NCBI GenBank assembly: GCA_963779805.1 | Contig: CAVZZN010000012.1 | Location: 1 to 64,000, forward strand | Reading direction: 5' to 3' | Length of the DNA: 64,000 bases | DNA from: CAIWHR01 sp963779805 | GTDB taxonomy: Bacteria > Pseudomonadota > Gammaproteobacteria > Burkholderiales > Casimicrobiaceae | Shown: positions 9,200 to 17,082 of the stretch, piece by piece | Numbering within the stretch: position 1 is the first letter of the stretch | How the letters are laid out: every line of letters begins with the position of its first letter | Notes under the pieces: generated by a model | The model's input: the letters and a program-made list of their open reading frames with translations, nothing else | What the model was told of the DNA's origin: nothing | The model's database searches: none | Program-made: the position numbers and the translations under genes

Positions 9200-9410
9200 C
9201 GTTGCTCCAGGCAGTTCAAAGGGCGTGGCACGCCGGACCGCGCCGCGAAGGGGGATCGGGCATGCCTCGGGATTCTAGTCGGCCTCACGCGCAGCGGGGC
9301 GCGGGCCGGCGAGAGATCTGCGCTCAGGAGCCTACCGCGCCTTGGTTCGGCGATCGCGGATGCACCGTCACGTGGACGTCCGAGGTCGACGGACGGATGG
9401 CGGCGATCCG

Positions 9411-10146
9411 TCACTTGTTCCGGCGCGCCCGCTTCTCTCCCTCGAGTGTGGCGAGCGCCTTGGTCTTCCACAGGTTCCAGGCGCGATCGTAGTTCTGCCA
9501 CGACACGTTGGCCGCGACTTCCTTCTCGTCCATGAACACGATCTCGCCGGCGGGACCGGCGAGGAGCCGCGCGTTGAGCTGCATGCGCGCGTTCATCTCG
9601 AGGTAGATCGTGCGGCCCACCGCGCGCTGGATGTTCTCGCCGACGACGACCGAGCCGTGACCGCGCATCAGCGCCGCCGGATGGTGGCCGAGCGCTTCCG
9701 CCAGCGAGCGGCCGAGCTCGTTCGTGCGCACCAGCAGATCGGTGCCTTCCTGCGCGTCGCGGATGTCCCACGTCGGCACGCCGAGGCCGATGAAGGCCGA
9801 CATGTGGAAGATCGGCTGCATCGCCGTGTGCGTGCACGCGAACGGGACCACCGTCGGCGAATGGTTGTGCACGATCGCGTTGACCTCGGGGCGCAGCTTG
9901 TAGATCTCGCCGTGGATGAAGCGCTCGTTGTAGACCGCGCGGCCGCGCGGATCGAGGGGCTTGCTGTCGAGATCGAACTCGAGGATGTCGCTCCTCGGTG
10001 ACGAGCTCGGGCGCGACGGCGCGCGCCATGAGGAAGCGCTGGGGATCCTTGTCCGAGCGCACGGACGCATGGCCGTAGCCGTCGATCACGCCATGCTCGG
10101 CGAGCGTGCGCGAGGCGACGACGAGATCGAGGACGAGATCGCTCAT
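9411..10146 (-). CDS. Class II aldolase/adducin family protein, one frame break
   Basis: A zinc-dependent class II aldolase fold, related to fuculose-phosphate aldolase and to decarboxylases of aromatic pathways. The N-terminus (MSDLVLDLVVASRTLAEHGVIDGYGHASVR) and the remainder (FIHGEIYKLRPEVNAIVHNHSP, with the zinc-binding HNH, and ALMRGHGSVVVG with the third His) lie in different frames; one surplus base near 9992 joins them. It starts 7 bases after the receptor gene stop, so both share an operon. In this setting it may act on a carboxylated or hydroxylated ring intermediate, but the substrate is not readable. Confidence 0.83.
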
Positions 10147-10153
10147 GCGGATC

Positions 10154-11173
10154 TCATTCGCCGGAGATCTTCGCTTCGGCCACCACGCGTTTCCAGCGCG
10201 CGAGCTCGCTGCGCAGGAGCGCGCCCATGCGCTCGGGTCCGGCCGTGACGGGCGTCAGGCCCTGCTGCGCCATGATCGCGCGCACCTCGGGCGTCTGCAG
10301 CGCGGCATTGAACTCCGCATTGAGCTTCTCGATGATGGCCGGCGGCGTGCCCGCGGGCGCGAGCGCGCCGTACCACGTGTCCACGACGAGCTTGTCGAGC
10401 CCCGCTTCCTTTGCGGTGGGCACGTCGGGGAAGGCGGGCGAACGCTCGTCGCTCAGCACCGCGATCATGCGCAGCTTGCCGGACTTCACGAAGGGCGCCA
10501 TCGTCTGCAGGGCCGCAACCATCGCCTGCACGTGACCGCCGATGAGGTCCGCCGCCGCTCCCGCGGATCCCTTGTACGGCACGTGCACGAGATCGGTTCC
10601 GGTCTCGAGCTTGAACAGCTCCATCGTCATGTGCTGCACGCTGCCGTTGCCCGGGGACGAGTAGTACAGCGCGCCCGGCTTCGCCTTGGCGAGCGCGACG
10701 AACTCGGCGATGTTGTGGGCGGGCACGTCGGGGCCGACGACCAGCGCGAGCGCGCTCGTGGCCAGCAACGCGACGGGCGCGTAGCTGTTGAGCGGATCGA
10801 ACGGCAGATGGGTCTTCAGCGCCGGGACGGTGCCGTGCGAGGTCGCGCTGAAGAGCACCGTGTAGCCGTCCGGCTTCGCCTTCGCCACCGCGTCCATGCC
10901 GATCACGCCGCTTGCGCCCGGCTTGTTCTCGACCACGAACGCCGTCTTCGTGCGCGCGGCAAGGCGCGGTTCCAGCAGGCGCGCGATCACGTCGGCGCCC
11001 GTGCCGGGCGTGAACGGCACGACGATCGTCACCGTGTGGCTCGGGTACGCAGCCTCCTGCGACCACGCGGGCCAGGCACCGCATGCAAGCGCGGCCGCGA
11101 GGCCCTTCACTGCGAGGCGCCGCGCGCCGTCGGGACGCTGTTCCGTTTCGGCATTCGTGGATGCAGGATTCAT
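10154..11173 (-). CDS. Bug/TctC-type extracytoplasmic solute receptor
   Basis: A 339-residue periplasmic binding protein of the Bordetella uptake gene family, used by tripartite tricarboxylate transporters or as a free sensor for carboxylates. Start MNPASTNAETEQR is chosen over the longer frame because a twin-arginine-like segment (GARRLAVKGLAAALACG) then forms the signal peptide. Family motifs: VTIVVPFTPGTGADVIAR, VVENKPGASGVIG, YTVLFS, YYSSPGNGS and VHVPYKGS. No membrane subunits (TctA/TctB) lie nearby, as is usual for Bug genes. Upstream of the aldolase gene and divergent from the oxygenase genes; the likely ligand is an aromatic acid. Confidence 0.9.
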   Translation of the reverse strand: MNPASTNAETEQRPDGARRLAVKGLAAALACGAWPAWSQEAAYPSHTVTIVVPFTPGTGADVIARLLEPRLAARTKTAFVVENKPGASGVIGMDAVAKAKPDGYTVLFSATSHGTVPALKTHLPFDPLNSYAPVALLATSALALVVGPDVPAHNIAEFVALAKAKPGALYYSSPGNGSVQHMTMELFKLETGTDLVHVPYKGSAGAAADLIGGHVQAMVAALQTMAPFVKSGKLRMIAVLSDERSPAFPDVPTAKEAGLDKLVVDTWYGALAPAGTPPAIIEKLNAEFNAALQTPEVRAIMAQQGLTPVTAGPERMGALLRSELARWKRVVAEAKISGE

Positions 11174-11400
11174 GGTTTCGGCTATCCTTGGTCGCTCGCC
11201 TCGAGGCGCGCCGCGGGCGTGCGGCGGCGCCGTGTCGGCGCGCTCGGGTTCAATCGGACGCACTCGGGCGCATTCGCCTGTTGCGCGTTCCGTCGCGCGG
11301 AACAGCGTTCGTGCGCAGGCGAGCGGGCAAGGTACCAAATCTCGCCTCGCGAAGCCACGCCTCGCGGGCGTCCATCGTCACCGCTCACGTGCAGGATTCC

Positions 11401-12685
11401 ATGACTGTCCCGCAATACGTCGTCGACGATCCCCGTCATCTCGACTTTCGCGTCCATCGCGGCGCGCTGGCCGACCCCGAGGTGCTCGAGCGCGAGCGCC
11501 GGCGCATCTTCGATACGTGCTGGATCTATGCCGGGCACGAAAGCGAGGTGGTGGCGCCCGGCGACTTCCGCACGCGCAACGTGTGCGGCCGGCCGATCAT
11601 CTTCTGTCGCGACAGCCAGGGCGCCGTACGCGTGTTCCTCAACAGCTGCCGCCATCGCGGCGCGCTCGTGTGCCGCGAGCCCGCGGGCAACGCGCGCGGC
11701 TATCACTGCTTCTATCACGGCTGGAGCTACGATCGCGACGGCAATCTCGACGGCGTGCCGGGGCAGGCGAGCTATCCCGAGTCGTTCGACCGCTGCAAGC
11801 TCGGCCTCGCCGAGCCGCCGCGCGTGGATGCGTACCGCGGGTTCGTGTTCCTGTCGTTCGATCCCGATGCGCAGCCGCTCGCCGATTACCTCGCCGGCGC
11901 GAAGGAGTACATCGACCTGATCGTGGACCAGTCGCCGACGGGCGCGATGGAGGTCATTCGCGGCGTGCAGGAGTACGACATCCGCGCCAACTGGAAGCTG
12001 CTGGTCGAGAACAGCTTCGACGACTATCACCTCATGAGCACGCACTCGACGTGGCTCAACTACATGAAGAGCTCGGGGGTGGAGATCAAGCGTCCCGCGA
12101 AGGGCCACCTGATGCCGTCGCACGGCGTGGGCAAGGCGCTCGGCAACGGCCACGCGGTGATCGACAACGAGAACTTCCGCGGCCGACCGGTCGCGAAGTG
12201 GATACCGCTCTACGGCGAGGACGCGAAGCCGGAGATCGAGCGCATCCGCGCCGAGCTCGTTGCAGCGCCTCGGCGAGGAACGCGCGCGGCGCGTGGCGGA
12301 CACCAATCGCAATCTGGTCGTCTTCCCCAACCTCGTGTTGAACGACGGCTCGTCGGTGACGATCCGCACGTTCCATCCCCTTGCCGTGGATCACATGCAG
12401 GTGCGCGCGTGGGCGCTCGGGCCGAAAGGCGAGTCGGCGAAGGCGCGTGCGATCCGGCTCGACAGCTTCCTCACGTTCTACGGCCCGGGCGGATTCGCCA
12501 CGCCGGACGACGTCGAGGCGCTGGAATCGGTGCAGAGCGGATTGGCGACGTGGCGCGAGATCCCCTGGTCGGTGATGACGCGCGGCATGAACAAGCAAGG
12601 CGAGCAGCTCAACACCGACGAGCTGCATCTGCGCGCGTTCTGGATCCGCTGGTCGGAGCTGATGGAGGGAGGCGCGCATGGCTGA
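11401..12685 (+). CDS. Ring-hydroxylating dioxygenase alpha subunit, one frame break
   Basis: The large catalytic subunit of a Rieske non-haem iron oxygenase. The [2Fe-2S] motif is complete (CRHRGALV, then YHCFYHGWSYD: Cys-X-His...Cys-X2-His) and the mononuclear iron site is visible (ENSFDDYHLMSTH, with two His). The frame breaks at about 12260, where one surplus G in GAGCTCGTTGCAG separates ERIRAEL from LQRLGEERARRVADTNRNL. The stop overlaps the start of the beta subunit. No ferredoxin or reductase gene is nearby, so electrons must come from elsewhere. The substrate is probably an aromatic acid, by cluster context only. Confidence 0.9.
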
Positions 12686-13172
12686 TCTCGCCGGCGTGAC
12701 CCGCGCGGACGTCGAGGATTTCCTCTATCGCGAGGCGGCGCTGCTCGACGGCTGGCAGCTCGATGCGTGGCTCGCGCTGCTGACCGACGATGCGACCTAT
12801 CGCGTGCCCGCCAACGACGCGCCCGACGGCAATCCTGCCGACACCCTGTTCCTGATCGCCGACGACATCCGCCGGATTCGTGCGCGCGTGGTGCGCCTCA
12901 AGGATCCGAATGCGCACGCCGAGTTTCCGCACTCGCGCACGCGCCGCCTCATCTCGAACGTGCGGATCGTGGAGCGCAGCGCCGATGCCCTGCGCGTGGA
13001 GGCGAACTTCGTCGTGTATCGCTTCCGGCGCGAGGAGCGCATCCGCGAGTACGTCGGGCGGTATCGCTACGTCCTGCGCTGCATCGACGGAGCGCTCCGG
13101 ATCGCGTCGCGCGAGGCGATCCTCGATGCCATGGAGCTCGGCACCCTCGGCGCCGTGAGCATGATCCTCTGA
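12678..13172 (+). CDS. Ring-hydroxylating dioxygenase beta subunit
   Basis: A 164-residue small subunit with the SnoaL/NTF2-like fold of aromatic dioxygenases: EDFLYREAALLDGWQLDAWLALLTDDATYRVPAND near the N-terminus and HSRTRRLISNVRI in the middle, both classic beta-subunit motifs. It stabilises the alpha3beta3 hexamer. Its ATG overlaps the alpha stop (ATGGCTGA). The gene ends exactly where the palindromic repeat begins. Confidence 0.9.
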   Translation: MADLAGVTRADVEDFLYREAALLDGWQLDAWLALLTDDATYRVPANDAPDGNPADTLFLIADDIRRIRARVVRLKDPNAHAEFPHSRTRRLISNVRIVERSADALRVEANFVVYRFRREERIREYVGRYRYVLRCIDGALRIASREAILDAMELGTLGAVSMIL

Positions 13173-13208
13173 CCCCGTTACTCTGAGTAATTACTCTGAG
13201 TAACGGGG
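13173..13208. repeat. Palindromic intergenic repeat, copy 1
   Basis: CCCCGTTACTC at 13173 pairs with GAGTAACGGGG ending at 13208 (11 bp). The inside also folds (GAGTAA with TTACTC), giving a nearly perfect 36-base palindrome. It lies one base after the beta-subunit stop and just before the convergent amidohydrolase stop, so it can serve as a bidirectional terminator. Related copies occur at 29134, 30514 and 49201. Confidence 0.8.
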
Positions 13209-13220
13209 TGGGGGCGGGGG

Positions 13221-14288
13221 CTATGCCGAGGCGTGCGACGCCACCCACGACGCCGTTGCGTCCAGGTTGCGCTCCGCCGCCGTCTCCGGCGTGTCGAGCT
13301 TCATCAGGCGCTCCGCGTTGCGGTGATAGATCTTCGCGCGGTCCTCTTCCGAGCACGCGAGCTCGTCGAGGATGCGCACCGTCTCCCGGATGTACATCGG
13401 CCCCTTCTCGGGATCGAACGGCGCATCGGACGCGAACACGGTGCGATCCGCGCCGAAGAACGCGAGCCCGCATTGCGTCGCCGCGACGGAGCCGAAGACC
13501 GCGGTGTCGGCGTAGAACATGCGGAAGTAGTCGATCGGGCGCTTGGTCAGACGCTGCAGGTCGCCCTTCCACTCGGCGTCGGACGTGCGCGCACCGATCT
13601 GGTCGAGCCCCGGCCCGAGGCGGCCCTCGAAGAACGGAATCATCGCCCCGTAGTGATGCGCGACGATCTTGATGTCCGGGTACTGCTCGAAGATGCCCGC
13701 GAACACGATGCGCGCCATCGCGACGCTCGTCTCGTACGGCCACCCGAAGGCCCACCAAAGCTCGTACTTCGACTTCTGCTCGGTGAGATAGTCGGGGAAG
13801 TTCGCCCCGCGCGCCGGATGCAGGAAGATCGGCAGGTCGTGCTTCGCCATCGTCGCGAAGATCGGTGCGAACTCCGGCAGGTCGAGCGGCTTGCCGTTGA
13901 TGTTCGAGAAGATCTGGATGCCGCGCGCGCCGAGATCCTTCACCGAACGCTCGATCTCGCGCACCGTCGCCTCAGCATTGTTGAGCGGCAGGGACGCGAT
14001 GAACGTCGGAAACCGGTCGGGGTAGTCGCGGCAGAGCTCGGCCATCCCGTCGTTGCAGATTTGGGCGAGCTCCGGGCTCTGCCCGGGCCCCGCGAGCGCC
14101 TCGATCGGCGGCATCCCGGCGGAGAGCACCTGCACGTAATCCGGGAAGCGGTCCATCACCCGGAAGCGCTCCTCCAGGTCGTAGAGCATCGGCACTTCGC
14201 GCATGCGCTTGCCGATGTCCTTGTAGTCGCCGATGCGCTCGAAGAATTTCACCGGCAGGATGTGATTGAAGATGTCGACCTTGCGCAT
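13221..14288 (-). CDS. Amidohydrolase family 2 protein (ACMSD/resorcylate decarboxylase-like)
   Basis: A TIM-barrel metal enzyme of the amidohydrolase-2 family, about 355 residues, which includes ACMSD, gamma-resorcylate and 5-carboxyvanillate decarboxylases. It starts MRKVDIFNHILP; the usual first metal motif HxH is here replaced by NH (DIFNHI). Later metal and active-site regions are present: FLHPARGANFPDY, IKIVAHHYGAMIPFFEGR and FASDAPFDPEKGP. ATG 14288 has GGAG nine bases upstream; a longer start at 14318 has none. It converges on the dioxygenase genes; non-oxidative decarboxylation or ring hydrolysis in the same pathway is plausible. Confidence 0.85.
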   Translation of the reverse strand: MRKVDIFNHILPVKFFERIGDYKDIGKRMREVPMLYDLEERFRVMDRFPDYVQVLSAGMPPIEALAGPGQSPELAQICNDGMAELCRDYPDRFPTFIASLPLNNAEATVREIERSVKDLGARGIQIFSNINGKPLDLPEFAPIFATMAKHDLPIFLHPARGANFPDYLTEQKSKYELWWAFGWPYETSVAMARIVFAGIFEQYPDIKIVAHHYGAMIPFFEGRLGPGLDQIGARTSDAEWKGDLQRLTKRPIDYFRMFYADTAVFGSVAATQCGLAFFGADRTVFASDAPFDPEKGPMYIRETVRILDELACSEEDRAKIYHRNAERLMKLDTPETAAERNLDATASWVASHASA

Positions 14289-14745
14289 GTTCTGCTCCGT
14301 GGAATCACTTTCTTTCATGATACTGGAGCCATCGGCGACGCGTTGCGGTATACAACGGCGCCGGGGAACGCGTGCGGGGCCCGCACTGTCTCTTTCACGC
14401 GCACCAAACCGAGACCAGTTGGCCACCGCGAAAACTTGCGGTTTGCTTGCGCACTGACGGGCGTCGGCAGTATGGCGCGCAAACCGCAGCGCAGAGAGGG
14501 AGCCGCGGCCCGTAGGCCGCGGCGGTGCGATCGACGTTTGCCTTTTCCAGAGGGAGTAACTTCGAGCGCGCTCACGGGCAAGCAAACGTCATTCCACTGA
14601 GGACCGCGAAGCGCCGCGCGCGGTGCCGAGTGCTTTGCCAAGCCGCATCGGCTCGCGCAAACTGCCCGCTTCGCCGGCGCCGACAGACGCACGCAAGCCG
14701 GTCCCTACCCCCGTTTCGCCGGACCGCTACGCCAAGGAGACCCGA
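14289..14745. other. Intergenic region with a strong hairpin
   Basis: No gene is seen. GCCGCGGCC (14502-14510), loop CGTA and GGCCGCGGC (14515-14523) form a perfect 9-bp hairpin without a T-tract. The region must hold the promoter of panB (plus) and of the amidohydrolase (minus); no clear -35/-10 pair could be picked. Confidence 0.5.
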
Positions 14746-15591
14746 ATGCGTACCACCATCATGGATCTCTGGAAGATGAAGCGCGCCGGGCAGCGCATCG
14801 CGATGCTCACGGCGTACGACTTCCCGTCCGCGCGTCTTGCGGAACGTGCCGGCCTACGGGTGCTGCTCGTCGGCGATTCGCTCGGCATGGTCGTGCAGGG
14901 CCACGACACCACCCTGCCGGTGCAGCTCGACGACATGGTCCGGCACACGGCCTACGTCGCGCGGGGGGCGAAGGAGGCGCTGGTCATCGCGGACCTCCCG
15001 TTCCTGTCCTACGCCTCCGTGGAGCACGCCGTGCACGCCGCGCGGCGGGTGATGCAGGAGGGTGGCGCGCAGGCCGTGAAGCTCGAAGGCGGCGCCGAGG
15101 TCGAGCCCGTGGTGCGCCGGCTCGTGCAGCTCGGCGTGCCCGTGATGGGTCACCTGGGCTACACGCCGCAATCCACGCATCAGATCGGCGTGCGCGTGCA
15201 GGGCAGGGATATCGCGGGCGGCCGGGCCCTGCTCGCGAACGCCAGGGCGCTGGAGGACGCCGGCGTCTTCGCCATCGTCCTCGAACTGGTGCCCGCGCCG
15301 CTTGCGCGCGCGATCACGCAGCGGCTTTCGATCCCGACCATCGGCATCGGCGCCGGCGCGGGCTGCGACGGCCAGGTGCAGGTGTGGCACGACGTGCTCG
15401 GCTTCGAGGACACCACCTTCCGGCACGCGAAGCGCTACGCCGAGGTGGGCCAGGCGATCACGAGCGCGCTGCGCAACTATGTCGAGGACGTGACGGCCGG
15501 TCGATTCCCGACGCAGGAGCACAGCGCGTCGATGCCCGACGACGTGCTCGCGGCGATCATGGACGGAAGCACCGCGCCCGGCCCGCCGTGA
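14746..15591 (+). CDS. panB: 3-methyl-2-oxobutanoate hydroxymethyltransferase
   Basis: First committed enzyme of pantothenate synthesis: transfers a hydroxymethyl group from 5,10-methylene-tetrahydrofolate to 2-oxoisovalerate, giving ketopantoate. At 281 residues it is full length. Recognisable PanB motifs: MLTAYDFPSARLAERAG, LVGDSLGMVVQGHDTTLPV (metal-binding Asp), VKLEGGAE, VPVMGHLGYTPQS and PTIGIGAGAGCDGQ. ATG 14746 has AAGGAGA eight bases upstream. panC is not adjacent, although the two are often paired in related bacteria. Confidence 0.96.
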   Translation: MRTTIMDLWKMKRAGQRIAMLTAYDFPSARLAERAGLRVLLVGDSLGMVVQGHDTTLPVQLDDMVRHTAYVARGAKEALVIADLPFLSYASVEHAVHAARRVMQEGGAQAVKLEGGAEVEPVVRRLVQLGVPVMGHLGYTPQSTHQIGVRVQGRDIAGGRALLANARALEDAGVFAIVLELVPAPLARAITQRLSIPTIGIGAGAGCDGQVQVWHDVLGFEDTTFRHAKRYAEVGQAITSALRNYVEDVTAGRFPTQEHSASMPDDVLAAIMDGSTAPGPP

Positions 15592-15597
15592 CGCCGG

Positions 15598-17082
15598 TCA
15601 CCCGCACGGCTGCACGTTGAATGCGTGATAGCCCCACGCGGGCATGTCGAGATACAGCCCGCGCGCGGCGAGGTCGTTGCCTCCGCGTTCGTAGCTCGCC
15701 TCGCTCAGGCGGTCGGTGAACCGCCACGGCCTCCCGGCAACGTCCTTCCACGGCAGCGGCAGGTAGCACTGGCTCGCGTGCGGTGCGTAGTTGACCGCGA
15801 CCAGGCGGCGAAGCTCGCCCGGCCCGCTCCACGCGAACGCCACGAACGCGTCGTTGCTCGCGTTGCCGTCCCATGCGGGCGCCGGGTCGACGAGCTGCCA
15901 GTTGCCGTTCCGGACTCCCGGATCGGCCAGGCAGGCGAGAAGATTCGTGTAGAAATTTTCCATCGCGCCATCCGGCGCCTCCGCGGGACCCCGCCGCAAG
16001 TGGACGGGGATCCTGACCTTCTTGCCTTCCCGCTGGCCGAGATGGAAGAAGCGCAGGCCGGGCGCGAGGAACGTGATCACCGCCGCCGCGCGATGCACGT
16101 CGGGCGGGAACGTCGCCGCAGCGCGCGGCTCGTCGTGATTCTCGAGGAAGCGCACGAGCCGGTCCTGGAAGTCGAGGCCCGCGCGCAGATGATCGCGCAC
16201 GGGACGCGCGATGCCGTGCTCGAGTCGGTCGTAGAGGCGCTTGTCGTACGTGTAGTCGAAACCCTGCTGCTGCAGCGTCCACTCGAGGTCCCAGTACACC
16301 TCGGCCATGAACAGGAAGCCGGGCACCGCCTTGCGCACGGCCGCGGTCGCGCGGGGCCAGAACTCGGGAGCGTCGATGCCCCACGTGCGCTTGAACACCT
16401 CGGGCAGCACGAGCATCGCCATGTCGCAGCGCACGCCGTCGCACTGCTGCGCGATGCGTTGGAGCTCGCCGACGAGCGCATCCTGCAGCGCCGGATTGCC
16501 GTAGTCGAGCTGCAGCGTGTCCGACCAGCCGTCGAAATACGGATCGCGGCCGTAGGCGAGGATGCGCTCCTTCCCGCCGATCTTCACGCGCGCATAGTTC
16601 TGCGGCTCGGCCGCGAGCTTCTCTTCGGTGCCCGGGACGAAGAACTCCGGATGCTCCTGCACCCAGCGATGGTCCGGCGCGACGTGATTCGGCACGAAAT
16701 CGAGCACGAGCCTGAGGCCCCGCGCACGCAGACGCTGGCGCAGGCGCGCGAGCGCCGCGTCGCCGCCGAAGTCCGCGTGCACGCGATAGTCGCGCACGGC
16801 GAAGCACGAGCCGCACACGTCGGCATCGCGGAAGTCGGGCAGCGTGCGCAGATACTCGGCCCGCAGGTCGGGCTTCGACAGCGAAATCGCGCGCGCCGCC
16901 TCGCCCGTCTGCCACACGCCGAGGAACCACACCAGGTCGAAGCCCTCGCGCGCGAGGCGATCGAGCTCGGCGTCGGGAATGTCGTCCAACGTCGCGGCAC
17001 GACCGAGCGTCGCGCCGAGCTCGGACAACCGCACGCGCGTGTTGACCTGGAACAGCGACGGATAGCGCGGAGCACGCGTCAT
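15598..17082 (-). CDS. GH13 alpha-amylase family enzyme
   Basis: A 494-residue glycoside hydrolase family 13 enzyme with all four conserved regions: DFVPNH (I), GVRCDMAML with the nucleophile Asp (II), MAEVYWDLEW with the acid/base Glu (III) and FLENHDE with the stabilising Asp (IV). The C-terminal beta domain is present (VAVNYAPHASQCYLPL). The sequence looks most like stand-alone alpha-amylase or trehalose-synthase-like proteins, without a signal peptide, so it is cytoplasmic. The ATG overlaps the stop of the upstream glucosidase gene by four bases, so the two work as a pair on alpha-glucans or trehalose-type sugars. Confidence 0.87.
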   Translation of the reverse strand: MTRAPRYPSLFQVNTRVRLSELGATLGRAATLDDIPDAELDRLAREGFDLVWFLGVWQTGEAARAISLSKPDLRAEYLRTLPDFRDADVCGSCFAVRDYRVHADFGGDAALARLRQRLRARGLRLVLDFVPNHVAPDHRWVQEHPEFFVPGTEEKLAAEPQNYARVKIGGKERILAYGRDPYFDGWSDTLQLDYGNPALQDALVGELQRIAQQCDGVRCDMAMLVLPEVFKRTWGIDAPEFWPRATAAVRKAVPGFLFMAEVYWDLEWTLQQQGFDYTYDKRLYDRLEHGIARPVRDHLRAGLDFQDRLVRFLENHDEPRAAATFPPDVHRAAAVITFLAPGLRFFHLGQREGKKVRIPVHLRRGPAEAPDGAMENFYTNLLACLADPGVRNGNWQLVDPAPAWDGNASNDAFVAFAWSGPGELRRLVAVNYAPHASQCYLPLPWKDVAGRPWRFTDRLSEASYERGGNDLAARGLYLDMPAWGYHAFNVQPCG

